Positions 25,272-34,829 of a stretch of 60,700 bases of DNA are shown piece after piece; the first letter of the stretch is position 1; each line of letters opens with the position of its first letter. The DNA comes from an uncultured Flavobacteriales bacterium. Its GTDB lineage: Bacteria; Bacteroidota; Bacteroidia; CAIKAF01. The translations under genes and the position numbers were made by a program. The notes beneath the pieces were generated by a model. The model was not told the DNA's origin and made no database searches. It saw nothing but the letters and a program-made list of their open reading frames with translations. The stretch spans positions 1 through 60,700 of the forward strand of contig CAILUT010000042.1 in assembly GCA_903837495.1 (NCBI GenBank), read 5' to 3'.

Positions 25272-26081
25272 ATGCAAGGAATTTTAGCCGGAAAAACCGG
25301 AATCATTACTGGAGCCCTAGATGAAAATTCTATCGCCTGGAAAGTAGCCGTTAAAGCCGTTGAACAGGGCGCCAAAATCGTGCTGTCAAATGCTCCTGTT
25401 GCTCTGCGCATGGGGACCATTCACACCCTGGCAAACCAATGCAATGCACCCGTTATCGGTGCCGATGCAACCGCTCAAGAGGACGTAGAAAAACTCTTCG
25501 ATCAAACCCGAGAACACCTAGGGCCTCAAGTTGATTTTGTCCTGCACTCCATTGGCATGTCTCCAAACGTTCGGAAAGGAAAACATTACACCAACCTCAA
25601 TTACGACTGGTATCAAAAAAGCCTAGACATCTCGGCCCTTTCTTTTCACCGAATGCTGCAAGTAGCCTATCAAAAAGATGCCATCAAAGAATGGGGCAGC
25701 GTGGTAGGCCTAAGCTATATTGCAGCTCAACGTACTTTCCCTGATTACGGTGATATGGCCGACGCAAAAGCCGTTCTAGAAAGCATCGCCCGCGGTTTCG
25801 GTTACCACTACGGCAAAAAAAATAAGGTGCGCGTGAACACCATCTCTCAATCTCCAACAAAAACCACAGCTGGCAGTGGAGTAGGGGGCTTTGACGCTTT
25901 TTTTGACTACGCCGATAAAATGTCGCCGCTCGGAAATGCATCGGCCGAAGACTGCGCCAATTACTGTATTAGCCTCTTCTCCGATTTCACCCGGATGGTA
26001 ACCATGCAAAATCTTTTCCACGACGGCGGTTTTAGTTCCACCGGAATTTCAACCGAAATGATGGAAAAATTTGCATCTTGA
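25272..26081 (+). CDS. fabI: Enoyl-[acyl-carrier-protein] reductase (NADH)
   Basis: 269 residues from the ATG at 25272; an upstream in-frame start near 25236 would overlap recN and adds a non-homologous stretch. Last reduction of fatty acid elongation. GKTGIITGALDENSIAWKVA is the divergent Rossmann loop of FabI, HSIGMSPNVRKG the cofactor region, and the catalytic Tyr-x6-Lys is in FPDYGDMADAKAVLE. SQSPTKTTAGSGV matches the substrate loop. Confidence 0.95.
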   Translation: MQGILAGKTGIITGALDENSIAWKVAVKAVEQGAKIVLSNAPVALRMGTIHTLANQCNAPVIGADATAQEDVEKLFDQTREHLGPQVDFVLHSIGMSPNVRKGKHYTNLNYDWYQKSLDISALSFHRMLQVAYQKDAIKEWGSVVGLSYIAAQRTFPDYGDMADAKAVLESIARGFGYHYGKKNKVRVNTISQSPTKTTAGSGVGGFDAFFDYADKMSPLGNASAEDCANYCISLFSDFTRMVTMQNLFHDGGFSSTGISTEMMEKFAS

Positions 26082-26100
26082 CCAAAGGTTTGTATTTTTG
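26071..26100 (+). promoter_or_regulatory. Promoter of the 26105 lipoprotein gene
   Basis: TTG (26071-26073), 19-nt spacer, TATTTTTG (26093-26100): close to the textbook Bacteroidota promoter. It overlaps the last codons of fabI, and the ATG lies only 4 nt beyond the box, predicting a leaderless mRNA. Confidence 0.75.
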
Positions 26101-26104
26101 TTAT

Positions 26105-26668
26105 ATGGGAAAATTTAAATTTATTGCAATCGTCTTTGCGCTGGCCTCTGCTTTTCAATCCTGCGGTCCAGATCGCTTCCAAGTTGTAGTCCCCTTTGAA
26201 AACGAAATCGTTATCCCTGGCAACTACAAAAACGGAGAATTTATGGTCAATGTCGATACCGTTGATATGGAGTTTCTAAGGGATTATCTTTTCAACAATG
26301 GTATGACCTTCGACAACATTGACAAAGTAAGCATGGACAGTGCCTTCGTCGAAATGATTAGCCCCGACACCACCCTCTGGCCATTCAAAAAATACGAGAT
26401 CTTTTTTGTGTCGCGTTCCGAACCCGGAAAACAACTCCTCGCTGCATACAAACACAACCCTACCGGAAGTGCAGGGGGCTTCGGAAACGATTTGCCAAAC
26501 CGCGGTAAAATCGAAAATCTGGCCGTCAACTATGCAGACATCCAACCTTGGCTCACCGATACCTTTATTACCCGGTTTGATACCCGATTGGTTACTGTAA
26601 CCGATAACTCCCAACAAGAATACCGCCTGAAAATTCGGTACTCCATTCGGGTAGAAGCCATGAAATAA
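26105..26668 (+). CDS. Hypothetical lipoprotein
   Basis: 187 residues from the ATG at 26105. The signal peptide MGKFKFIAIVFALASAFQSC ends at a lipobox-like Cys. The rest is soluble, rich in Asp, Asn and Phe (PFENEIVIPGNYKNGEF, MEFLRDYLFNNGMTFDNID). No family recognised. It has its own promoter within the end of fabI and a strong terminator after it, so it can be expressed alone. Confidence 0.72.
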   Translation: MGKFKFIAIVFALASAFQSCGPDRFQVVVPFENEIVIPGNYKNGEFMVNVDTVDMEFLRDYLFNNGMTFDNIDKVSMDSAFVEMISPDTTLWPFKKYEIFFVSRSEPGKQLLAAYKHNPTGSAGGFGNDLPNRGKIENLAVNYADIQPWLTDTFITRFDTRLVTVTDNSQQEYRLKIRYSIRVEAMK

Positions 26669-26686
26669 ATTTAAAATTTCAACCGA

Positions 26687-26716
26687 AAGCCCTGTTTAAC
26701 CCACAGGGCTTTTTTT
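26687..26716 (+). terminator. Rho-independent terminator
   Basis: AGCCCTG and CAGGGCT form the stem around a 9-nt loop, followed by a run of T. Ends the recN-fabI-lipoprotein stretch. Confidence 0.85.
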
Positions 26717-27147
26717 ATGCCCCGGCCTCAATTCCAATGTTCCCCCATTTTTCCACATTTAATACCCCGAGCTTTTAAGCCCAATTAAATAAACCCAGTT
26801 CGACTGGGCTTATTTGCAGGCAAAGCTGTTTGGCATGGCCAAAGGCCATATCCGTACAATGCCCATTTGATCAATCTTCCTGCTCCTCAGTTCGAGGCTT
26901 TCGCTCAGCTCGCATCGCCGCTTCAAGGGGCAGCGTTAAAACCTAATGCTGCCCTTCTTCTCTGCTTTCAAATTCAGTTTAAATTGCTGCAATGGGACTT
27001 GTGTAAAAGGTCGATTTTTCAAAGTTGTTTTGATTGTTGCAATCAAACAAAAACGCAATTGCACACTTTGGGTGATGCGATCCAGGCCCGCAGCCGCTTG
27101 AGATTCCACGCCTAAGTCAGATTCTGTACGCCGACTGAACTTCCGAA

Positions 27148-27176
27148 CAAAAAAAAAGCCCCTAAATAGGGGCTTT
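27148..27176 (-). terminator. Rho-independent terminator of the 27192 gene
   Basis: On the minus strand AAAGCCCC-TATTTA-GGGGCTTT followed by a T run, starting 15 bp after the stop codon. Confidence 0.85.
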
Positions 27177-27191
27177 AACGAAAAAAGAGGC

Positions 27192-27404
27192 TTATTCTCC
27201 TGCTTGAATGCAATTGTAAGATTTATCAATGTACTGAACCTGAAAATCCATTCGGGCGTTTCCATCGATAGAACAAAACTCCACCATATTCGGGCTGTCG
27301 TGGCTTTCTCCAACAGGAAAACAATGGATGCAAATTTCCTCTTCGCAGCTGCTCAAAGAAACCAAAAGAATACCAAGGGCTAGAATTGTTTTAAACTGCT
27401 TCAT
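27192..27404 (-). CDS. Small cysteine-rich lipoprotein
   Basis: 70 residues. Signal peptide MKQFKTILALGILLVSLSSC with a lipobox Cys, then EEEICIHCFPVGE with a Cys-x-x-Cys pair, and two more cysteines (EFCSID and SYNCIQ). Mature length is about 50 residues. A TATCTTTG box upstream and a terminator downstream make it a self-contained unit, which supports a real gene. Function unknown. Confidence 0.72.
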   Translation of the reverse strand: MKQFKTILALGILLVSLSSCEEEICIHCFPVGESHDSPNMVEFCSIDGNARMDFQVQYIDKSYNCIQAGE

Positions 27405-27419
27405 ACGTCTGATTTACCT

Positions 27420-27427
27420 CAAAGATA
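27420..27427 (-). promoter_or_regulatory. -7 box of the small lipoprotein gene
   Basis: TATCTTTG on the minus strand, 15 nt before the ATG. Confidence 0.6.
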
Positions 27428-27441
27428 CAAATCCACTTTAA

Positions 27442-29946
27442 TTATGAATTTTTCTTTTTTCGAACCTTGGCTTTGCTGATTTTTATGACCTCCTGTTCCA
27501 AATCTACCGAAATTTGGTCGCCAACCAAGACACGTCCACTGATTATTTCTTCAGCCAAGCCGTCTTCAATGTACTTTTGAATGGCTCTTTTTAAGGGCCG
27601 AGCTCCATATTGGGGGTCAAATCCTTTTTGAGCAATAAAATCTCGGGCTTGTGGACTAATCACAATCTTGTATCCATTGGATTCAATGCGCTGAATCAAC
27701 GCAGAGAGTTCGAGTTCAATAATCTGGTGTATGTCTTCTTGACTTAGCGAACTGAAAACAATGACATCGTCGATTCGATTCAGGAATTCAGGAGCAAATG
27801 CTTTTTTTAAGGCATTTTGAATAACGGAAGTAGAATACTCCTCAGATTGTTTTTCGCGCGCAGCCGTTTTGAATCCAACGCCCTGTCCAAACTCCTTCAA
27901 ATCTCTAGACCCAATATTCGAGGTCATAATAATGATGGTGTTTTTGAAATCGATTTTTCGGCCAAGGGAATCGGTCAAAATGCCATCGTCTAAGGCTTGC
28001 AGCAGCAAATTAAACACATCTGGGTGGGCCTTTTCGATTTCGTCCAATAAAACGACTGCATAGGGCTTACGCCGCACCTTTTCGGTCAATTGGCCTCCTT
28101 CCTCATAACCAACATAACCGGGAGGGGCACCAATCAAACGAGAAACAGCAAATTTCTCCATGTATTCAGACATGTCAATGCGTATGAGGGAATCCTCACT
28201 GTTGAACAAGGTTTTCGATAAAACCTTTGCCAATTGGGTTTTTCCAACTCCGGTGGGACCTAGAAAAATAAAACTGCCTATGGGTTTGTTGGGGTCTTTT
28301 AATCCGGCTCTGTTCCGTTGAATGGCACGAACCACTTTTTTGACCGCATCGTCTTGGCCAATGACTCTGCCTTTCACTACATCGTACATTTTAGCCAAAA
28401 CATTGCTCTCACTTTGGGCAACTTTCTGAACTGGAATTCCAGTCATCATTGAAACCACTTGGGCAACATCGTCTTCACCAACTTGTTCCCGGTGTTGACG
28501 CGTTTCTTGGTCCCATCTTAGCTTGGCATTTTCTAGCTTCTCTGCCAATTGCCGCTCTTTGTCTCTGAGTTCTGCAGCCTTTTCGTAGCGCTGGCTCTTG
28601 ACCACCCGTGTCTTTTCAACCTTCACCTCTTCAATTTCCTTTTCAATCTCCTCAATCTCTTTTGGAACCTTAATGTTGGTGATGTGAACCCGTGCTCCTG
28701 CTTCGTCCAATGCGTCAATGGCTTTATCGGGCAAAAAACGGTCGGTAATATATCGACTGGTTAGGCTTACGCAGGCCTTTAATGCATCTTCCGTATAAGT
28801 AACATTGTGGTGGTCCTCGTAGCGGTCTTTGATGTTGTTTAGAATCTGAAGGGTCTCTTCTTCGGTGGTTGGTTCAACCATCACCTTTTGGAATCTTCTG
28901 TCCAAGGCCCCATCTTTCTCAATAAATTGGCGGTATTCGTCTAGGGTGGTGGCTCCAATGCACTGAATTTCACCCCTAGCCAAAGCAGGCTTAAACATGT
29001 TGGACGCATCCAAAGAACCACTGGCTCCGCCAGCCCCTATAATGGTGTGAATCTCATCGATGAATAAAATAACATCCGGCGATTTCTCTAGCTCGGTCAT
29101 CAACGCTTTCATGCGCTCTTCAAATTGACCTCGGTATTTTGTTCCAGCCACCAAAGACCCTAAATCCAAGGAAACAACCCGCTTTGAAAATAAATTGCGG
29201 GACACTTTTTTTTGTGAAATGCGAAGGGCCAATCCCTCTGCAATCGCAGATTTTCCAACCCCAGGTTCGCCAATTAAAATAGGATTGTTCTTTTTTCGCC
29301 GAGATAAAATCTGGGAAACCCGTTCGATTTCTTTGTCTCGACCAATAATAGGATCTAGCTTTCCCATTTCAGCCATATTTGACAAATCTCTGCCAAAATT
29401 GTCTAAAACCGGTGTTTTACTTTTGGGGTCTAGGCTTTTTTTAAATCCCCCTCCCATGTCTTCGGATTCCTCTTCCGGCTCGTTTCGAGGAGTTTCAGCC
29501 CTTGGTTTTTCGTTGGCCATAAAATCAATCTCATCTTTAACTGTTGAATAGGTAACCTGATATCTTTTTAACAGCCGAGTTACAATGCTGTCTTCGTCCT
29601 TTAGTATAGCCAGCAATAAATGTTCTGTTCCAATTATGGCAGAATTAAACAGCTTTGCCTCCAAATAGGTTACTTTCAACGCCTTTTCCGCCTGCTTTAC
29701 CAAGGGAATATTGCCAATGTTGACCGTATTTTTTGAATGAGGGCGTATGGAGGTTTCAACTTCTTTCCGCAAATCCTCCATGTGAACGCCCAGCGACTTT
29801 AAAATCTTAATGCCCATGCCCTCGCCTTCGCGAATCATGCCCAATAAAAGGTGCTCTGTACCAATGTAATCATGCCCAAGACGCAAAGCCTCTTCTCGGC
29901 TAAACGTGATTACATCTTTAACTCTGGGAGAAAATCGAGCTTCCAT
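27442..29946 (-). CDS. clpC: Clp protease ATP-binding subunit ClpC
   Basis: 834 residues from the ATG at 29946 (MEARFSPRVKDVITFSREEA). An AAA+ unfoldase that feeds proteins to ClpP. Two Clp_N repeats (about 1-140), first ATPase with GEPGVGKSAIAEG and FIDEIHTIIGAGG, a UVR-like coiled motif (RYEKAAELRDKERQLAEKL), second ATPase with GPTGVGKTQLAKVL and LLDEIEKAHPD, and the ClpB-D2-small domain. The UVR motif distinguishes ClpC from ClpB/ClpA. Only a TACCTTGC near-match is seen as promoter. Divergent from gyrA. Confidence 0.95.
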   Translation of the reverse strand: MEARFSPRVKDVITFSREEALRLGHDYIGTEHLLLGMIREGEGMGIKILKSLGVHMEDLRKEVETSIRPHSKNTVNIGNIPLVKQAEKALKVTYLEAKLFNSAIIGTEHLLLAILKDEDSIVTRLLKRYQVTYSTVKDEIDFMANEKPRAETPRNEPEEESEDMGGGFKKSLDPKSKTPVLDNFGRDLSNMAEMGKLDPIIGRDKEIERVSQILSRRKKNNPILIGEPGVGKSAIAEGLALRISQKKVSRNLFSKRVVSLDLGSLVAGTKYRGQFEERMKALMTELEKSPDVILFIDEIHTIIGAGGASGSLDASNMFKPALARGEIQCIGATTLDEYRQFIEKDGALDRRFQKVMVEPTTEEETLQILNNIKDRYEDHHNVTYTEDALKACVSLTSRYITDRFLPDKAIDALDEAGARVHITNIKVPKEIEEIEKEIEEVKVEKTRVVKSQRYEKAAELRDKERQLAEKLENAKLRWDQETRQHREQVGEDDVAQVVSMMTGIPVQKVAQSESNVLAKMYDVVKGRVIGQDDAVKKVVRAIQRNRAGLKDPNKPIGSFIFLGPTGVGKTQLAKVLSKTLFNSEDSLIRIDMSEYMEKFAVSRLIGAPPGYVGYEEGGQLTEKVRRKPYAVVLLDEIEKAHPDVFNLLLQALDDGILTDSLGRKIDFKNTIIIMTSNIGSRDLKEFGQGVGFKTAAREKQSEEYSTSVIQNALKKAFAPEFLNRIDDVIVFSSLSQEDIHQIIELELSALIQRIESNGYKIVISPQARDFIAQKGFDPQYGARPLKRAIQKYIEDGLAEEIISGRVLVGDQISVDLEQEVIKISKAKVRKKKNS

Positions 29947-30161
29947 AACGTGATAAATATTCAGATTGTTAAATTTTGGGGGCCTTGTTCTTGCTCGCAA
30001 GGTACGGCTTTTCTAATTTCCTATATAATCTGACAGACCAATTATAGGTTGTTAACATTGTGTCCATATCTTTCGTTCAAAAAACAACGATTAAACCGAG
30101 GTTATGCGTATTTTCGCTTTCTGTTTAAACAAACTTTGTGCCCAACTAATCGACTGAAAAA

Positions 30162-32762
30162 ATGGCAGACGAAAATCTGAACGATCCCGCGGCAGGTGGA
30201 AGCCGCATCATTCCAATTAACATTGAAGAGGAAATGAAGTCAGCGTACATCGATTATTCGATGTCCGTAATCGTTTCTAGAGCTCTTCCCGATGTGCGAG
30301 ACGGTTTAAAGCCGGTCCACAGAAGGGTGCTGTATGGCATGCTGGATTTGGGAATCTTTTCCAACAAGCCCTATAAAAAATCAGCCCGTATCGTCGGGGA
30401 AGTTCTTGGTAAATACCACCCCCATGGCGACAGCTCCGTGTACGACGCCATGGTACGTATGGCTCAAGACTGGTCCTTAAGATACCCTTTGGTAGATGGC
30501 CAAGGAAACTTTGGCTCCATGGAAGGCGACAGCCCCGCCGCAATGAGGTACACCGAAGCCCGTTTGAAAAAAACCGCCGAGGAATTGCTGTCGGACATCG
30601 ATAAAGACACCATTGACTTTAGACTGAATTTCGACGATTCACTGCAAGAACCAACCGTTCTCCCTGCCCGAATCCCCAACCTCCTTATTAATGGTGCCGC
30701 CGGTATTGCCGTAGGAATGGCCACCAATATGCCCCCACACAACCTGACCGAGGTTATTGGAGGCATTATGGCCTACATCGACAATCCCGATATAGACATT
30801 GCAGGACTGATGCAATACATTAAAGCTCCCGATTTCCCAACAGGAGGTATTATCTATGGGTACGAAGGAGTAAAAGACGCCTTTGAAACCGGGCGCGGCC
30901 GCATCGTTATTCGTGCAAAAATAGGCATCGAGACCCTCGACAACGGCAAAGAACAGATAATCGTTACCGAAGTTCCTTATCAAGTCAACCCCGCCGAAAT
31001 TCAAATTAAGGCCGCAGAACTGGTCAACGATAAGAAAATTGAAGGCATTTCCGATATTCGATTGGAATCAGACCGAAACGGCATGCGCCTGGTTTTTGAA
31101 CTGAAACGCGATGCCGTAACCAATGTCGTTCTGAATCAACTCTACAAATACACATCCCTTCAAACTTCCTTTAGCGTAAACAACATCGCACTGGTTAAAG
31201 GCCGCCCTATGCTGCTTAACCTGAAAGATATGATTCGGGAATTCGTGAACCATAGGCACGAGGTGGTAATTCGACGGGCCAAATACGAATTGGAACAGGC
31301 AGAAAAACGCGCCCATATCCTTCAAGGTTATCTCATCGCCCTAGACCACATCGAACAAGTCATTGCCCTTATTCGAAAAAGTCCAACCGTTGATGTAGCC
31401 AAAGAAGGACTTATAAGCAATTTCAACCTCTCTGAAATTCAAGCAAAAGCCATCCTCGAATTAAGGCTGCAACGCCTAACCGGAATGGAACGCGATAAAA
31501 TTCGTGCCGAATTCAACGAAATCATGGAGCAAATTGCTTACCTGAACCGCATTCTGGCCGAAGAACCCCTGCGCATGCAAATCATTAAAGACGAACTCAC
31601 CGAAGTCCGCGAAAAATACGGCGATGAAAGACGGACCGAAATCGTTTTCTCCGCTCAAGATTTCCGAATCGAAGACATTATTGCCGATGAACCCGTGGTG
31701 GTAACCATTTCGCACTTAGGTTACATTAAACGTACCCAACTTCAAGAATACCGGCAGCAAAGTAGGGGAGGAGTAGGTTCCAGAGGTTCCGCAACCCGCG
31801 ATGCGGATTTCTTAGAACACCTGTTCATAGCCGATACCCACGCTTACATGCTGTTCTTTACCGAACGCGGAAAATGCTTCTGGCTCCGCGTTTTTGAAAT
31901 CCCCGAAGGGGCAAAAGCCACCAAAGGCCGACCCATCCAAAACCTTATTCAAATCGAACCCGGCGACAGAGTAAAAGCGTTTATCTCCGTTAAAGGCCTC
32001 GATAATAAGGAGTACACCGAAAGCAATTTCATCGTGATGTGCACCAAAAAAGGAATCATCAAAAAAACAACCCTCGAAGCCTACAGCCGACCCCGAGCCA
32101 GCGGAATCAACGCCATTTCGGTGCGCGAAGACGATGAACTACTAGAAGCCAAACTCACCGACGGAAACCATGAACTCATGATGGCCCTGAAAAGCGGACG
32201 CGCCATCCGTTTCCCAGAAGCAAAAGTACGGCCCATGGGCAGAACCGCTACCGGTGTGCGTGGCATCCGCTTGGCCAACGAATCTACCGATGAAGTCATT
32301 GGTCTTATTACCGTTGACCCCAAAGACCCCGCCGAAGTTCTCGTAGTTAGCGAAAAAGGCTTTGGGAAACGTTCAAACCTCGATGAATACCGCATCACCA
32401 ACCGCGGTGGAAAAGGCGTACGAACCATCAACGTTACCGATAAAACAGGGGGACTAATCGCCCTGAAAGCAGTACTTGATGGAGATCACCTTATGATTAT
32501 TACCCTTAAGGGTACACTCATCCGCATGGCCATTGAGGAAATGCGAATTATGGGCCGAGCAACCCAAGGCGTACGGCTCATTAACCTGAAAAATGGAGAC
32601 GAAATCGCCGCCGTTGCAAGGGTTAAAAAAGAAGCCGTCGACGAGTCTGAACTCATCCATCCCAGCGATGTTGAAATGATGCCAGACGATTCCTTGACCC
32701 AGCAAGATCCGTCCGATGATGCTCCTTCTGAAGGAACATTCGAGCTGCCCACTGAAGATTAA
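30162..32762 (+). CDS. gyrA: DNA gyrase subunit A
   Basis: 866 residues. Breaks and rejoins DNA for negative supercoiling with GyrB. N-terminal [38 protein letters not shown], with catalytic Tyr in [13 protein letters not shown] (near 125), then the coiled-coil arm and six beta-pinwheel blades after about 500. The GyrA box region reads [11 protein letters not shown], a variant of QRRGGKG. An acidic C-terminal tail ([17 protein letters not shown]) is typical. The 215-bp gap to clpC shows only a weak TATCTTTC box at 30067. Confidence 0.96.
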   Translation: MADENLNDPAAGGSRIIPINIEEEMKSAYIDYSMSVIVSRALPDVRDGLKPVHRRVLYGMLDLGIFSNKPYKKSARIVGEVLGKYHPHGDSSVYDAMVRMAQDWSLRYPLVDGQGNFGSMEGDSPAAMRYTEARLKKTAEELLSDIDKDTIDFRLNFDDSLQEPTVLPARIPNLLINGAAGIAVGMATNMPPHNLTEVIGGIMAYIDNPDIDIAGLMQYIKAPDFPTGGIIYGYEGVKDAFETGRGRIVIRAKIGIETLDNGKEQIIVTEVPYQVNPAEIQIKAAELVNDKKIEGISDIRLESDRNGMRLVFELKRDAVTNVVLNQLYKYTSLQTSFSVNNIALVKGRPMLLNLKDMIREFVNHRHEVVIRRAKYELEQAEKRAHILQGYLIALDHIEQVIALIRKSPTVDVAKEGLISNFNLSEIQAKAILELRLQRLTGMERDKIRAEFNEIMEQIAYLNRILAEEPLRMQIIKDELTEVREKYGDERRTEIVFSAQDFRIEDIIADEPVVVTISHLGYIKRTQLQEYRQQSRGGVGSRGSATRDADFLEHLFIADTHAYMLFFTERGKCFWLRVFEIPEGAKATKGRPIQNLIQIEPGDRVKAFISVKGLDNKEYTESNFIVMCTKKGIIKKTTLEAYSRPRASGINAISVREDDELLEAKLTDGNHELMMALKSGRAIRFPEAKVRPMGRTATGVRGIRLANESTDEVIGLITVDPKDPAEVLVVSEKGFGKRSNLDEYRITNRGGKGVRTINVTDKTGGLIALKAVLDGDHLMIITLKGTLIRMAIEEMRIMGRATQGVRLINLKNGDEIAAVARVKKEAVDESELIHPSDVEMMPDDSLTQQDPSDDAPSEGTFELPTED

Positions 32763-32800
32763 CGGCATTATTCTTGCTTAACCTTAAATAAACAAAGCAG

Positions 32801-34231
32801 ATGAAAACCCTTCGCCCTTTTTTCGCCCTATGCTTTCTAGCCCTAAACTTGGTCTCCTTCGCCCAAGATGCCGCTGTTCTTACCGCTTGGGAACACCTCA
32901 ATACCTTTAAACGGGAACGGGAACCCAATGAACAAGTAGCCATCGATGCCCTGCTCGAAGCCAAAAAAGAAATGGACGCCGCCGCAAAACATGAATCCAC
33001 AATCGCTAAATCCAAAACTTGGAAGCGTAGGGGAGATGTTTATTGGCTGCTGGGTACCGACCCAAGTCCTCGGTTGGTTTTGGCCCGAAAAGGCGCCCTA
33101 GATACCGCCATGTTTTCCTACGGGAAAGCCCTGGTGGTCGAGTTGAAATCCAATGGGAAACCCAAGGTGGAAGAACCCGACGAAATCTTGAACCGAATGC
33201 TTAGCATCGGTGCCCGTTTCGCCGAAACCGCTCAAAAAAACCTGAAAGCGAAAAAGTTTCAGGAATCCATTCAAGAATTTGGTTTGGCCAAAGTGGCCAT
33301 GCAAATCCTGGCAACCCAAGATCCCGAAAACAACAGCCTGAGACGGCAAATGGCCTACTATAGCTACTACCAATCCGTTGCCGCTACCGAAGGACAAAAA
33401 ATAGAAGATGCGCTGGTGTTCGCCCAAAGCGCTGTTGACCTATCGCCCGAAGACACGGCCTTTGCCATCGCTTTTGTTAAACTCAACATCTTCGCTCAAA
33501 AAATGCCCCAAGCGCAAGCCGCCATTGATGCCGCCAAAACACGCTTCGGAAGCTTGGCCGACCTTGCCCTCATTGAAGTTAAACTCGCCATGGAAAGCGG
33601 AAATATGGAAAAAGCAGGAGCCCTAATTGAAAAGGGAAAAGTTGATTTTCCGAAATTGAAAACGGAGTTTATTCTGGAAGAAGTTAACTTTTATCTGAAC
33701 TCCGGAAACGACGAAAAAGCACTAGATGCCATAGAACAAGCCATCGCAGCCTTTACGGCCGACCCCGCTATTCTGTTGGTGTTGAATTTCAATAAGGGCG
33801 TTATCAACGACCAAATCGCTGAAAACCTCGAGAAAAAAGATCCCAAAGCCTTGGCCACACAAATCGCAGAACGCAGAGCCGCTGCAAAAATAGGGTACGA
33901 AAAAACCATTGAATTGGACCCAAACTACACCGCAGCTTATCTGCAACTGGCAAATGCTGAAATTATTAAAGCCAACGCCCTTATCAAAAAAGCCAATGAA
34001 CTCGACCTGAATAAGGTGAAAGAATACGAGGCACTTAAAAACGAAGCAAAGGTCTTTTTTGCAAACAGCGCCGGAATCTTAGAAACCGGCTATGCCAACG
34101 AAAAAGCCAAACCCGATGCCGACCCCAACCGAATCGATACCTTCCAAAAAACCCTCTTTCAAGTGTATTCAAAACTGGAAGATGCAGCCAAACGAAACGC
34201 CATCAAAGCCGAAATGGAAGGAACTAAGTAA
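32801..34231 (+). CDS. Exported TPR protein
   Basis: 476 residues with signal peptide MKTLRPFFALCFLALNLVSFAQ. The chain is alpha-helical with TPR-like repeats: EDALVFAQSAVDLSPEDTAFAIA, GNDEKALDAIEQAIAAFTADP, AAKIGYEKTIELDPNYTAAYLQLA. TPR genes of this type commonly follow gyrA in Bacteroidota. It lies 38 bp after gyrA and is likely co-transcribed. Probably periplasmic; partner unknown. Confidence 0.82.
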   Translation: MKTLRPFFALCFLALNLVSFAQDAAVLTAWEHLNTFKREREPNEQVAIDALLEAKKEMDAAAKHESTIAKSKTWKRRGDVYWLLGTDPSPRLVLARKGALDTAMFSYGKALVVELKSNGKPKVEEPDEILNRMLSIGARFAETAQKNLKAKKFQESIQEFGLAKVAMQILATQDPENNSLRRQMAYYSYYQSVAATEGQKIEDALVFAQSAVDLSPEDTAFAIAFVKLNIFAQKMPQAQAAIDAAKTRFGSLADLALIEVKLAMESGNMEKAGALIEKGKVDFPKLKTEFILEEVNFYLNSGNDEKALDAIEQAIAAFTADPAILLVLNFNKGVINDQIAENLEKKDPKALATQIAERRAAAKIGYEKTIELDPNYTAAYLQLANAEIIKANALIKKANELDLNKVKEYEALKNEAKVFFANSAGILETGYANEKAKPDADPNRIDTFQKTLFQVYSKLEDAAKRNAIKAEMEGTK

Positions 34232-34316
34232 TCGATTGTCTGTTCTTTAAACCATCATACTAACCATTTTATATTCCTTCTGCCCAACCAAAGCACCTTT
34301 AACCCCTTCTTAAATT

Positions 34317-34829
34317 ATGGAATTTGAAAGCCTTATTGCTAGAGTCGGAAAATCAACTCTTTTTACTGTCGTTGCAACCGGAAAAAATGGCCTCATCGCG
34401 AAAGCCCTAGATACCCAACGCCTCGAAGCCGTAAGCCCCGCCGAACAAGTCAGCACGCTGAAAGACATTAGCATGTATATCCATGAGGGCGAAGAACCCC
34501 TGCGCCATGTTTTTGCCTCTCTCTCTGCAAAATACCAAGGCCAAATAGCTCCATCGCACAAAGCCGATATGAAGGAGCTAAAAACCGTTTTCGCCGAAAT
34601 GCTGCCCAATTACGACACAGAAAGGGTGTACGACGGCGACATACGAAAGGTGTTTAAATGGTACAATCAATTGGTAGCCAACGGGTTTAATTCGGCCGAA
34701 ACCTTTGCCGCTAAAGAATCAAATCCATCAAACGAAAGCCAATCCGAGGCCCCAAGCCTTGAAACCCCTAAAACCGTTAAAAGCACTTCAGCAAAATCCA
34801 AGCCCAAAGCAGATAAAAAAGTAGAATGA
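34317..34829 (+). CDS. DUF5606 domain protein
   Basis: 170 residues. The N-terminal 125 residues match DUF5606 as I know it: an SH3-like start (LIARVGKSTLFTVVATGKNGLIAKALD), LKDISMYIHEGEEPLRHVF, and ELKTVFAEMLPNYDTERVYDGDIRKVFKWYNQLV. The tail is a low-complexity, Ser/Lys-rich linker (SKPKADKKVE). Cytosolic, function unknown, Bacteroidota-specific. Its last 4 bp overlap the next gene. Confidence 0.85.
   Translation: MEFESLIARVGKSTLFTVVATGKNGLIAKALDTQRLEAVSPAEQVSTLKDISMYIHEGEEPLRHVFASLSAKYQGQIAPSHKADMKELKTVFAEMLPNYDTERVYDGDIRKVFKWYNQLVANGFNSAETFAAKESNPSNESQSEAPSLETPKTVKSTSAKSKPKADKKVE

Larger units (their letters stand above)
26669..27191. other. Intergenic region with several hairpins, no recognised gene
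   Basis: After the 26687 terminator come three further hairpins: AAATAAACCCAGT/ACTGGGCTTATTT (26787-26815), ATGGCC-AAA-GGCCAT (26835-26849) and TTTGATTG-TTG-CAATCAAA (27029-27047). The open frame at 26867-27115 has no protein-like features. Possible unannotated RNA; no promoter box stands out. Confidence 0.5.

Noticed and set aside
26867-27115. 82-codon plus-strand frame between two terminators
   Set aside because: No signal peptide, no family features, crosses the hairpin at 27029-27047, no upstream promoter.
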